From Chloroflexi bacterium bin125 (lineage in GTDB: Bacteria; Chloroflexota; Dehalococcoidia; Bin125): 54,440 nucleotides of DNA. This document shows positions 28,204 to 36,860 of the stretch, in pieces. The number at the start of each line of letters is the position of its first letter. Positions within the stretch are counted from its first letter, which is position 1. The DNA lies in contig MPNM01000019.1 of the NCBI GenBank assembly GCA_002239025.1, forward strand, positions 1 to 54,440. Direction: 5' to 3'. The notes under the pieces are model-generated. The model was not told the origin of the DNA. It made no database searches and saw only the letters and a program-made list of their open reading frames with translations. The position numbers were made by a program, and so were the translations under genes.

Positions 28204-29370
28204 CTACCGCCCGCGAGGATTCAGCACATCATTGATCGCATCGCCAAGCAGGTTGAAGGCAAGCATCAGCACCAGCAGAAAGACGAAGGGCACAGCCATG
28301 AGCCATGGATAGAGCAGCAGCGATGTCCGTCCGCCTGCATTCTCCACCATGATTCCGAAGGAGGGCGTCGGCGGAGTAATGCCGATGCCGAGCCAGGTCA
28401 AGACGACCTCGGCCCCAGCAATTTCACCCAGCGACGCACTGAAGCCGACGATGAACCAAGGCAGGATGCCAGGGAAAAGATGGCGGATAAGGACGCGCGG
28501 TGTTCGCGCTCCGAGGGTCTCGGCAGCCAGGATGTAGTCGGATTCTCGGAGCGCCAACACTTGCGCTCGATAGAACCTTGCCGACCCTGCCCAGCCGACC
28601 AACGAGGTAGCAAACACGATCAACACGTAGTCGTCAACTCCCTGTGCAATCAGCCACCCCTGGCCAGTGAAGTCTTCAATCGCCCGAAACCAGTCCTCCC
28701 ACTGATCACGAAACACCGCAACAATCACAATCAGGAACAAGAGGCCGGGCATCGCCAGCATGACATCGGCGATGCGCATGATGATCTGGTCAACCAGACC
28801 ACCCCGATATCCGGCGAGCAGACCAAGCCCCAGACCGAGGAACAGATTCCCGAACAGCACTGAGATTACGCTGATGATCAGTGTGGTGCGCAGTGCGAAC
28901 ATGGCTCTGGCGAAGCCGTCGCGCCCATTACGGTCGGTACCGAACCAGTGACGCGACGACGGCCCTTGCAACGTCTCGTCACCGCTCAGGACAAGTTCCG
29001 TCCGTGCCGGTAACACCGTTTCAGGCGTTAGCGGGCCGAACTCGTCGACTACTTCGGGATTCAGCTCGGAGATTGTGGCAATCTGGACATCGAGCCTCTG
29101 CGTAAACGCACCTAGAGTCTCCGGCGTGCCGTCGACTTCCCGAATCGAGCGTCGCTGGCTCAGGTTGGAGGCAGTCGGATCCTGCAGTCCGATGTCGACA
29201 CCGAACGCATCCAGCAAGGTGTACGCGCCCGCGCCGTACAGAACGATGATGACGGCGATGCAGACGACTGCGATCTTCTTGCGCAGTATCGCCCGTAGCC
29301 CACGCTTCCATGGCGATTCAGACTTATCGGGCATCGCCCACTGCGGCTGAGCATCTGCTCGTACGGTCAT
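28204..29370 (-). CDS. ABC transporter permease, DppC/OppC type, with LysM-like insertion
   Basis: A 388-residue integral membrane protein, some 70 residues longer than its relative at 14663-15628. After the first helix (about 32-55) comes an extracytoplasmic stretch containing ETLGAFTQRLDVQIATISEL, then NPE, a Thr/Pro-rich spacer and VLPARTELVLS (residues about 80-129). This has the spacing of a LysM module: G/E-T-L, a helix, a V-x-I, LNP, then P-x-x-L-x-L. The family signature GTDRNGRDGF and permease core follow; the EAA motif is LAAETLGART. The start overlaps the upstream permease stop (ATGA). It is the third gene of the binding-protein/OppB/OppC cassette; no ATPases are present. Confidence 0.92.
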   Translation of the reverse strand: MTVRADAQPQWAMPDKSESPWKRGLRAILRKKIAVVCIAVIIVLYGAGAYTLLDAFGVDIGLQDPTASNLSQRRSIREVDGTPETLGAFTQRLDVQIATISELNPEVVDEFGPLTPETVLPARTELVLSGDETLQGPSSRHWFGTDRNGRDGFARAMFALRTTLIISVISVLFGNLFLGLGLGLLAGYRGGLVDQIIMRIADVMLAMPGLLFLIVIVAVFRDQWEDWFRAIEDFTGQGWLIAQGVDDYVLIVFATSLVGWAGSARFYRAQVLALRESDYILAAETLGARTPRVLIRHLFPGILPWFIVGFSASLGEIAGAEVVLTWLGIGITPPTPSFGIMVENAGGRTSLLLYPWLMAVPFVFLLVLMLAFNLLGDAINDVLNPRGR

Positions 29371-30353
29371 GAGAACCGCGCCGTAAATCGGATACGTGGA
29401 TCGATGAAGATGTAGAGCACATCGATCAGCGCGTTCACAACGATGAACAGTGTCGCTGTGAGCAAGGTGAAGCCAAGAATCACATTAAAGTCGCGCTGTG
29501 TGATCGACTGGAACATGAACGCACCCACGCCTGGAACGCCATAAGCAGTCTCAATGATGATTGAACCGCCAATAATGCCAACGATCGAAAGGCCGAATAC
29601 GGTCGACAGGGGCAGCATCGCATTGCGCAAGACGTGGCCGTAGAGAATTCTCCGCTCGGTCAAACCCTTGGCTCGGGCGGTGCGAACGTAGTCGTCGTCC
29701 ATTGTGGATAGCGCGCTGATGCGGACGAAGCGGGCCATGCCGCCAACCGAGGGCAGTGTCAAGGCGAGCACGGGAATGATGTATGACGCCGGGTCGGCGG
29801 GTGTCCATACATTCGGCACGTTGAATCCGACGAAATTGAACACACTGCCCAGCCAGTTAACCATCAACGCGGCTACGAACACGATCAAGATCGGCGACGG
29901 GATTGAGTCGAAGACTTTGAGGAATGCGATCAGAGCGGGATCCTGCCAGCGTCCGCGGTGGACTGCGGCATAGACGCCCAGGGGGATACCTAGACCGAAC
30001 ACCAGCGCCATCACTATCAAATTGATCTGTGCCGATACCCAAATGCGCTCACCGAGCAGTTCCTGTACCGAGCGCACGGGCGAACGATAATAGTACGACG
30101 GTCCCAGGTCGCCGCGGGACACGACGCCCCAGACGTAGCGGCTGAAGCGCTGGACGTAGTTGCCTTCGAGTCCGAACTCTTCTCGGATCTGTTGCGCACG
30201 CTCGGGTTCGATGTCCCGCGCACCGGCAATGATCTTGACTGGATCACCAGGAGCCGCGTGCGTCAGCGCATATGTGAGCGCCATGACCGCGAATACGAGA
30301 ATAGGCACCAGGAGCAATCGCCGAATGAGGAGCGGAATTGCGCCTGATGCCAT
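29367..30353 (-). CDS. ABC transporter permease, DppB/OppB type
   Basis: A membrane permease of about 328 residues with an N-terminal helix, an extracytoplasmic domain containing the usual PGDPVKIIAG and a five-helix core. The EAA loop reads DDYVRTARAKGL, and the C-terminus is DPRIRFTARFS. ATG 30353 is used because a GGTGGGG run stands upstream; a GTG twelve bases earlier (30365) is an alternative. It overlaps the OppC-type gene by 4 bases and lies about 50 bases after the binding-protein gene. It forms the channel with the OppC-type protein. Confidence 0.92.
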   Translation of the reverse strand: MASGAIPLLIRRLLLVPILVFAVMALTYALTHAAPGDPVKIIAGARDIEPERAQQIREEFGLEGNYVQRFSRYVWGVVSRGDLGPSYYYRSPVRSVQELLGERIWVSAQINLIVMALVFGLGIPLGVYAAVHRGRWQDPALIAFLKVFDSIPSPILIVFVAALMVNWLGSVFNFVGFNVPNVWTPADPASYIIPVLALTLPSVGGMARFVRISALSTMDDDYVRTARAKGLTERRILYGHVLRNAMLPLSTVFGLSIVGIIGGSIIIETAYGVPGVGAFMFQSITQRDFNVILGFTLLTATLFIVVNALIDVLYIFIDPRIRFTARFS

Positions 30354-30402
30354 GATTCGCCCCACCTACACCGTGTGTGGGCGTCGAGGACCGGTGTTGG
30401 AC

Positions 30403-32244
30403 CTATTCCTCGATGCTGACGAAGCGGAGGTGGGGAATCACCATTCGCGTCGGCTCGTAGTTCTTCACGTAGGGCTTGACCAGCTCGTGCGCGACTGAGT
30501 AGTACAGCGGAATCCAGACGGCCTCTTCGACTAACTGGCGGTCAACCTGTTGGTAGAGGTTGGTGCGCAGCTCGTGATCAAGCGAATAGCGCGCCTCTTC
30601 CAACAAGGCATCAATTGCTTCGTCGTCGAGCTGGACATCGTTACCTAGCGAAGCGCTGTAGAACTTGTAGTCGAGCACGTTGTGCGGGTCGGGATAGTCG
30701 AGACTCCAACCGAGCGAGAAGAAGCCGTACAGGCCACGGTCGATGTCGGAGATGAAGCTGGCGAACTCGACCTGCTGGATTTCGACTTCCAACCCCAGGT
30801 GCTGCCGCCACATGTCCTGGATTGCTTCGATGCTCGGTCCCGGCGTGGCGCCGGCTCCTGAGATCGTGAGCCGGATCTCATCGAGCAACGGGCTGCCCGC
30901 GTAACGCGACGCTGCCAAGTATTCCTGCGCCAACTCCGGATCAAAGACCAGCCCTGGGTACTCGTCGTCGTGAGCGGCGAGACCAGGCGGAACGATCTGT
31001 CGCGCCTGGATCAGCAGGTCGGCCTGGACTTCCTGCGTGATCGTCGTCTTGTCGATCGAGTGAGCAAGCGCCAGGCGGACATTGACGTCGTCGAATGGCG
31101 GTGTCGCCACATTGAAGGCGAGGTAGAAGATCGAGAGCTCGGAGCGTGTCACATATTGGGAGTTCAATTCAGATGCCGGGTCGCGGACGCGCTCGATGTC
31201 GTTGATGCCGACGAAGGCCTGATCAAGCTCATCGTTCTCAAACTGTTCGACTGATCCACCGGCGAATCGGACGGACACCTTCTCAACCTGGGCCGGTTCG
31301 AGGTGGTAGTCGTCGAATCGCTCAAGCGTCAGTCCCTCGCCAAGCTGCCATTCGGTCAGGCGGAAGGGGCCGCTGCCGTTGGGATTGAGCGCCCAGCGCT
31401 CAGGGTCAGCCTCGACCTGGTCGCGATCGAGAACGTACGCGGTTGGGTAGGTCATCTTGTAGAGGAAGACCGGCGTCGACTGCAGAATGGTGATGTCGAG
31501 CGTGACTTCGTCGATGACCTGGATGCCGACCACCTCGTCTGCACGGCCGCGCACGTATTCCGCCGCTCCGACGATGTCGCCCAGGAAGTCGGGCGCGGTC
31601 GGCGAAAGGGTCTCGGGATGCAGGTTGCGTTCGAGGCTCCATTTGAAGTCCTCAGCCGTGATCCGCTTGCCATCGTGGAACGTGGCGTTCTCACGAATCG
31701 TGAAGCGGTAGGTCACCGTGCCGTCGTCATTGATCGTCGGACCAGGGACGGACTCGGCCAAATCTGCGGCGATCCTCAGGTCTCGATCGAGAACCAGCAG
31801 TCCACCGAAGATCTCAACAGCAATGACCGCGGAACTCACGTCGGTGATTTGCGCCGGGTCCAGGTTGATCGGCTCAGCCCGGGCGACGCGGAACTCGCCG
31901 CTCTCGCGGGGAGCTGAGGGAGGGTCGGTCTGATCGTCTGCTTGAGCCTGGGCGGCCTCTCGTTGCTGCTGCTGTTGTTGCTGCTGTTGTTGCTGCTGGA
32001 TCGTTGCCTGGCGTTCTTCTCTGCTGTCGCCTTGCTGCTGATCCTGCTCGGATTGCGTGCGTTCGGATCGCGTATCTGCCTGTGGTTGATCCTGTTGCTG
32101 TGACGACTGGTCGTCTCCGCTGCAGGCCGCCAGGACCAGCGCGACTCCTAACAGGGAGGCTGCAAGCAACGACTTCAGCCGCGCTCTGGAAAGAAATGCC
32201 AATTTCACACGTCCCAGCGCTCGCTCAAGTTGATCAACTGACAC
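30403..32244 (-). CDS. Peptide ABC transporter substrate-binding lipoprotein with poly-Gln linker
   Basis: A 613-residue family-5 solute-binding protein. The signal peptide ends at lipobox LAAC with Cys41, so it should be a Sec-type lipoprotein, unlike the Tat-type paralogue at 11642. A linker of about 70 residues, rich in Gln, Asp and Ser, includes an unbroken run of 12 Gln. The binding domain then shows ITAEDFKWSLERN and NVRLALAHSIDKTTI, family hallmarks. The start is GTG 32244 with AGAGGG 8 bases ahead; a GTG at residue 13 is an alternative. The permeases follow. Substrate unknown. Confidence 0.9.
   Translation of the reverse strand: MSVDQLERALGRVKLAFLSRARLKSLLAASLLGVALVLAACSGDDQSSQQQDQPQADTRSERTQSEQDQQQGDSREERQATIQQQQQQQQQQQQREAAQAQADDQTDPPSAPRESGEFRVARAEPINLDPAQITDVSSAVIAVEIFGGLLVLDRDLRIAADLAESVPGPTINDDGTVTYRFTIRENATFHDGKRITAEDFKWSLERNLHPETLSPTAPDFLGDIVGAAEYVRGRADEVVGIQVIDEVTLDITILQSTPVFLYKMTYPTAYVLDRDQVEADPERWALNPNGSGPFRLTEWQLGEGLTLERFDDYHLEPAQVEKVSVRFAGGSVEQFENDELDQAFVGINDIERVRDPASELNSQYVTRSELSIFYLAFNVATPPFDDVNVRLALAHSIDKTTITQEVQADLLIQARQIVPPGLAAHDDEYPGLVFDPELAQEYLAASRYAGSPLLDEIRLTISGAGATPGPSIEAIQDMWRQHLGLEVEIQQVEFASFISDIDRGLYGFFSLGWSLDYPDPHNVLDYKFYSASLGNDVQLDDEAIDALLEEARYSLDHELRTNLYQQVDRQLVEEAVWIPLYYSVAHELVKPYVKNYEPTRMVIPHLRFVSIEE
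31963..31998 (-). repeat. CAG/CAA trinucleotide tract encoding 12 Gln
   Basis: 36 bases of CAG and CAA codons within the lipoprotein linker. The two codons are mixed, which lowers but does not remove slippage; length changes would stay in frame. Confidence 0.9.
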
Positions 32245-32309
32245 GTCAGCGACCCTCTACTTCCGTTTGCTACCCGGAACGCCCAACCCCTTGTATGTAT
32301 CGAAGATTA

Positions 32310-34112
32310 TCACTGAACCACGGGCTCGACGGCCTGTGTGACACTCAAATGGAGTTCGTCCAACTGCTCGTCCGTAATCGACATGGGCGCGCCGGTCATC
32401 GGATCCGATGCAGACATGGTCTTGGGGAACGCAATCACTTCGCGGATGTTTTCGGTGCCGGCGAGCAACATGGCGACCCGGTCGATGCCGAATGCAAATC
32501 CCCCGTGCGGCGGTGCGCCGTACTCAAATGCGTTGAGCATGTGACCGAATCGCTGCTGAGCCTCCTCGGCCTCGACGCCCAACAGTTCGAATACCTGCAT
32601 CTGCAGTTCGCGCTCGTGGATCCGGATCGAGCCTGAGCCGAGCTCGAACCCGTTGCAAATGGTGTCATATGCCCGGGCTCGGACTTGTCCTGGCTCGCTG
32701 TCGAGCAGGTGCGCATCCTCAGATTGTGGGGCGGTAAACGGATGATGCAGTGCATTCCAACGCTGACCGTCTTCGTCCCACTCGACGAGCGGGAAGTCGG
32801 TCACAAAGCCGAAGTTGAGCACGGAATCGTCAACCAGTTCCAGTTGCCGGGCTAGCTCGCGGCGTATGCCATCGAGAACGGTGGACACCATTCCTGACTC
32901 GCCTGCTGCCAGCAATACAAGGTCGCCCGCCGACGCGCCGCAGCGCTCGCCGATCTTGCGGGCGTCCTCGATGCCCAGGTGCCGCAGCACGGGCGAGCGG
33001 ACGTCATCTTCGGTCGCCGACGCGGGATCGGCACTGAACTGCAACGAGACCAGGCCCGGCGCGCCCATCGTCTTGGCCAGGTTGGTAAAGGCATCAACCT
33101 CGCGCCTCGACAGCGACGCACCGCCAGGCATGACGATGCCGCGAACCCGACCGCCGTTGGCGATGGTCGAGGAAAACACGCCGAATCCGGAGCTCGCGGC
33201 GATGTCGGAGCAATCGGACAGTTCCAGGCCATAGCGCAGGTCAGGCTTGTCCGACCCGTAGCGTTCCATCGCTTCATGCCAGGTCAGGCGTGGGAATGGT
33301 CGAGGCACGGTCAAGTCGGGCCGCAATGCGGCTGCAAGACCGGCGAACAGTTCTTCCAGCAAGCCGAGGATGTCCTCTTCTTCGCAGAACGACCACTCCA
33401 GATCGAGCTGTACGAATTCCGGTTGTCGGTCGGCGCGAAGGTCCTCGTCACGGAAGCAGCGGGCGATCTGGAAGTAGCGCTCGACGCCAGCGACCATCAG
33501 CAGTTGCTTGAACTGCTGGGGGGCCTGCGGCAGGGCATAGAACGCGCCCGGAGTCAGACGGCTGGGCACGACGTAGTCGCGAGCGCCTTCCGGCGTCGCC
33601 GCAACAAGAATGGGCGTCTCGACCTCGAGAAACTCTTGCTCGGTCATGAAGTCGCGGATGAACTGGTTGAGTCGGTGGCGCAGTTCAAGGGCGGAAATCA
33701 TCGACGGGCGGCGCAGATCGATGTAGCGATACTGCATCCGCACCAATTCGTTGACATCCTCATCTTCGGCGATGGCGAACGGTGGCGTCTTGGCGGCGTT
33801 CAGTATCTCGACGGATGTGGCGACGACTTCAATGTCCCCGGTCGGGATGTTTGGGTTGCGTGTGGCCTCGGAGCGCTCGATGACGTTGCCTTCGATGCGC
33901 AGCACGAACTCGCCGCGCACGGTGTTGGCGATTTCGTAAGCATCGGGATTGTCGTCGGGCCTGATCACGACCTGCACAAGTCCGTCTCGGTCTCGGAGAT
34001 CGATGAAAATCAGTTGCCCGTGATCGCGCCGCCGATGGACCCAGCCGGCCAGTGTGACCGACTCGCCTGCGTGCGCCGCTCTCAACGTCCCGCAACCATG
34101 TGTCTTGAGCAC
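32310..34112 (-). CDS. aspS: Aspartyl-tRNA synthetase
   Basis: A 600-residue class II synthetase charging tRNA-Asp. It has an N-terminal OB-fold anticodon domain (about 1-105, with AGWVHRRRDHG), catalytic motif 2 around FRDEDLRADRQPEF, the bacterial GAD insertion (about 290-420) and motif 3 GFAFGIDRVAML. The frame opens at TTG 34124, but GTG 34112 gives the usual MLKTHGCGTLR start and has GGAGG 5 bases ahead. It is divergent from hemW. Whether it is discriminating or also charges tRNA-Asn cannot be decided from the sequence alone. Confidence 0.96.
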   Translation of the reverse strand: MLKTHGCGTLRAAHAGESVTLAGWVHRRRDHGQLIFIDLRDRDGLVQVVIRPDDNPDAYEIANTVRGEFVLRIEGNVIERSEATRNPNIPTGDIEVVATSVEILNAAKTPPFAIAEDEDVNELVRMQYRYIDLRRPSMISALELRHRLNQFIRDFMTEQEFLEVETPILVAATPEGARDYVVPSRLTPGAFYALPQAPQQFKQLLMVAGVERYFQIARCFRDEDLRADRQPEFVQLDLEWSFCEEEDILGLLEELFAGLAAALRPDLTVPRPFPRLTWHEAMERYGSDKPDLRYGLELSDCSDIAASSGFGVFSSTIANGGRVRGIVMPGGASLSRREVDAFTNLAKTMGAPGLVSLQFSADPASATEDDVRSPVLRHLGIEDARKIGERCGASAGDLVLLAAGESGMVSTVLDGIRRELARQLELVDDSVLNFGFVTDFPLVEWDEDGQRWNALHHPFTAPQSEDAHLLDSEPGQVRARAYDTICNGFELGSGSIRIHERELQMQVFELLGVEAEEAQQRFGHMLNAFEYGAPPHGGFAFGIDRVAMLLAGTENIREVIAFPKTMSASDPMTGAPMSITDEQLDELHLSVTQAVEPVVQ

Positions 34113-34229
34113 CGAATCCTCCAACTGTTCACACTGCTCGCCGGGTCTGCTCCGCTGATCGAGTGTGTCAGCAACTGTCTACGCAGGCAATCAGTTCCGA
34201 CACTTGCCCTGCGCCTGCAGTGAGACACA

Positions 34230-34241
34230 TACACTCGAACA
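34230..34241 (+). promoter_or_regulatory. -10-like element placed for a leaderless hemW transcript
   Basis: TACACT (34230-34235) ends 6 bases before the GTG of hemW, and no ribosome site precedes the start. This spacing would place the transcript start at or next to the start codon. No good -35 is seen. Confidence 0.3.
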
Positions 34242-35423
34242 GTGACACACGCTCCAATCGGCCTGTACATCCATGTTCCGTTCTGCACCGTCAAATGTTC
34301 GTACTGCGACTTCAACTCATTCGCCGGCATCGACAACCTACAGGGGGAGTGGCTGACCGCCGCCCTGACCGAACTGTCATTGTGGTCACCGCGTCTACAG
34401 GGACGTGCGGTCTCGACGGTGTTCGTCGGAGGCGGGACCCCGAGCCTCTTGCCCGGCGAATCTGTGCAGCAACTGCTTGATGCGATTCGCGATCAAGTCA
34501 CGCTCACGTCCGACGCTGAGATCACGTTGGAGGCAAATCCGGAGAGCGTTGAATCAAGTCGTCTGAACTCTTACCGAGAGTCCGGCGTCAACCGGATCTC
34601 GATGGGCGTGCAGTCTCTGGATTCATCCGAGTTGGTCTTCCTTGATCGCATTCACAGCGCCGAGCGAGCCGAGCAGGCCTTCGCCGAGATTCGCGATGCC
34701 GGATTCAACAACGTCAATCTCGACTTGATCTACGGTCTACCGGGTCAGTCGCTGGAAACCTGGCAATCGACCCTGAGGCAGGTATTGAGCTGGAGCGGAG
34801 ATGGACCAGATCACATCTCTTGCTACGCCCTCACCGTTGAGGAAGGCACACCGCTCGCCGCCAGGGTCGCATCAGGACGAGTAGTGGAGGCCGACCCTGA
34901 TCATGTGGCCGAGATCGCCGACTGGACGGCGGCGCTTCTGGCTTCTGCAGGCTATGAGCAATACGAGACCAGCAACTACGCACGCAACGACTTGGCCTGC
35001 CAACACAACTTGATCTACTGGCGCAACCAGGAATACGCCGCAATCGGTCCCGGAGCGCACGGATATGTTGACGGCGTGCGATATCACGTGGTCCGCAGTC
35101 CCAGGGTTTACATCGACCGGCTATGTGGCCAATCCCTTCCTTCAAGAGCACCTGAGGGATTGCCGTCGCCGGCGATCGCTGGCGCGGAACGTGTCGATGC
35201 CCGCGAGGACATCATCGACACATTGACCTCGGGACTGCGATTGGTTGAAGGCGTCGATGAGTCGTCGTTGCCTGAGACCTACACGGAGTTCCGTCCGACC
35301 CTCGATTGGGCGGTGGAACAAGGACTCGCCGAGCGTACTGGGGGTCGACTGAGGTTGACGAAGCGAGGGCATGCGGTCGCGAATGAAGTGTTTGTACGGC
35401 TGCTTGATCCGGTGTTGGGGTAG
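34242..35423 (+). CDS. hemW: Radical SAM protein HemW (HemN-like)
   Basis: A 393-residue radical SAM protein. The cluster motif is Cys15-x3-Cys19-x2-Cys22 followed by Asp-Phe (CSYCDF), the HemW pattern; true coproporphyrinogen oxidases (HemN) have a fourth Cys two residues later. HemW is thought to carry heme to target proteins. Downstream blocks FVGGGTPSLL, EANPES and DLIYGLPGQSLETW match the family, and the HemN C-terminal domain is present. GTG 34242 is the start. Divergent from aspS. Confidence 0.92.
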   Translation: MTHAPIGLYIHVPFCTVKCSYCDFNSFAGIDNLQGEWLTAALTELSLWSPRLQGRAVSTVFVGGGTPSLLPGESVQQLLDAIRDQVTLTSDAEITLEANPESVESSRLNSYRESGVNRISMGVQSLDSSELVFLDRIHSAERAEQAFAEIRDAGFNNVNLDLIYGLPGQSLETWQSTLRQVLSWSGDGPDHISCYALTVEEGTPLAARVASGRVVEADPDHVAEIADWTAALLASAGYEQYETSNYARNDLACQHNLIYWRNQEYAAIGPGAHGYVDGVRYHVVRSPRVYIDRLCGQSLPSRAPEGLPSPAIAGAERVDAREDIIDTLTSGLRLVEGVDESSLPETYTEFRPTLDWAVEQGLAERTGGRLRLTKRGHAVANEVFVRLLDPVLG

Positions 35424-35790
35424 GCATTCACTGCGTTCCGGCGCTTCACTCTACGTGGGAACGCTGTCTCGAACAGACTGATGGTGGCGTGACAGCAACT
35501 CTCTGCGTTGGGAGGAACCCCCTCAGCCTTCGGCAGATCCCCCTGCGAGAGACCGATGCATAACTCCCCTTCTCCCCCCTTGCGGGGGAGATGCCGAAGG
35601 CAGAGGGGGAGTCCCTGCCTGTTGGCCCTATCTGCTCGTTGCCAGCCGACCCCCCCCTCTGTCACGCTGTGACATCTCCCCCCGCAAGGGGGGGAGAGGG
35701 ATCGGAAAGACCCGGCAGGTCACATACGAGCAGGGCTCCAGTCGTAGAAGTAGCAGCATGGACTCAACACGCGTAAGCCTGTCTGGCGCC
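35424..35790. repeat. Intergenic gap holding paired-arm repeat family A, copy 2, plus a half copy
   Basis: The 367-base gap between convergent hemW and the quinone oxidoreductase contains a full family-A element at about 35564-35700. The left arm is CTCCCCCC-ttgc-GGGGGAG followed by ATGCCGAAGGCAGAGGGGG; the right arm has CCCCCCTCTGTCACGCTGTG and CATCTCCCCCCGCAAGGGGGG. A separate half arm of the same type lies just before it (about 35513-35548). No gene or clear T-tailed terminator is seen in the rest. Confidence 0.8.
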
Positions 35791-36798
35791 CTAAACCTCA
35801 ACCAACTCCTCGATGTCGATGCAATCCAGCAAGATTTTCCCGAAGTTCTTGTTCTCGGCCATGTATTGGTGTGCTTCGGCCGCTTTGCTCAGTGGGAAGA
35901 CGGAATCGATGACCGGCTTCATGTCTCCGTTAACGATGGCCGGTTCCAGATGCCGCTGGAAGTCTCGGGTGATCTCGGCTCTGTCGATCAGCGGACGTGA
36001 GCGCATCACAGTTCCCATGACTCGAAGACGCTTCTGCATCAACATTCCCAGATTGGTCTCGGCGTTCGCTCCGCCCATCAGACCGACCAGGACCAGGCGG
36101 CCAGCCATCGCCAGGGATTGCAAGTTCGAGTTCCAGTAATCCCGACCGATCACGTCAAGAATGACATTGACGCCCTGCCCATTCGTCTCCTCCCGGATCA
36201 CTTCGGCAAAGTCTTGCTCCCGATAGTTGATCGTCCGGTCGGCGCCCAGTTCTCGGGCTCGCTCGCACTTTTCGTCAGAGCCGGCGGTAGTCCATACTTC
36301 TGCGCCGATCAATCGACCGATCTGGATCGCAGCGATGCCAACGCCGCTGCCTCCGGCATGCACAAGCAGGCGCTCGCCCGGCAGCGTCTGCCCGAGCGTG
36401 CGTACTGCGGTGTTTGCCGTAAAGAACACTTCTGGAATCGAGGCGGCTTCGTGATAGGTGAACTCGTCGGGAATCGCCATGGTCAGCGACTCGTGCATGG
36501 TCGCCAGCTCGGCGTATCCGCCGCCGCCTGAGAGTCCGTAGACGCGATCGCCGACTGAGAATCCACGTACCCGTGAGCCGGTCTCGACAACTTCGCCGGA
36601 CAGTTCAAGACCAAGGATCTCCGACGCGCCGTGCTGGGCGGGATAGTTGCCCATCCGCTGCATCATGTCGGCGCGATTCAAGGCCGTCGCGTGAACGCGG
36701 ATCAGTACTTCTTCGTCGCTAGGTTGAGGGTCAGGGACCTCATCCAGGCGCAGAGAGTCTGCCGTTTTGCCAGGTGGATCGACAACTATTGCCTTCAT
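35791..36798 (-). CDS. NAD(P)H:quinone oxidoreductase, PIG3-type zinc-free MDR
   Basis: A 335-residue medium-chain reductase. Its N-terminus MKAIVVDPPG and the block NRADMMQRMGNYP are typical of the PIG3/TP53I3 group of quinone oxidoreductases. The Rossmann motif is HAGGSGVGIAA. Zinc-ligand cysteines are absent, as expected for this group. ATG 36798 is chosen over a codon seven residues earlier because GGAGGA lies 8 bases ahead. Divergent from selB with 62 bases between. Likely reduces quinones or enones with NADPH. Confidence 0.9.
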   Translation of the reverse strand: MKAIVVDPPGKTADSLRLDEVPDPQPSDEEVLIRVHATALNRADMMQRMGNYPAQHGASEILGLELSGEVVETGSRVRGFSVGDRVYGLSGGGGYAELATMHESLTMAIPDEFTYHEAASIPEVFFTANTAVRTLGQTLPGERLLVHAGGSGVGIAAIQIGRLIGAEVWTTAGSDEKCERARELGADRTINYREQDFAEVIREETNGQGVNVILDVIGRDYWNSNLQSLAMAGRLVLVGLMGGANAETNLGMLMQKRLRVMGTVMRSRPLIDRAEITRDFQRHLEPAIVNGDMKPVIDSVFPLSKAAEAHQYMAENKNFGKILLDCIDIEELVEV

Positions 36799-36860
36799 CG
36801 CACATATCCTCCAACACAACTGGTTGCGCAGATTGGTGAGTCAAGGGTCAGGGTAATCGC

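Noticed and set aside
32979-34223. 414-codon frame antisense to aspS
   Set aside because: Shadow of a conserved synthetase gene with no motif of its own.
34242-35423. Oxygen-independent coproporphyrinogen oxidase (HemN)
   Set aside because: The fourth Cys of HemN's CxxxCxxCxC is replaced by Phe, the HemW form.
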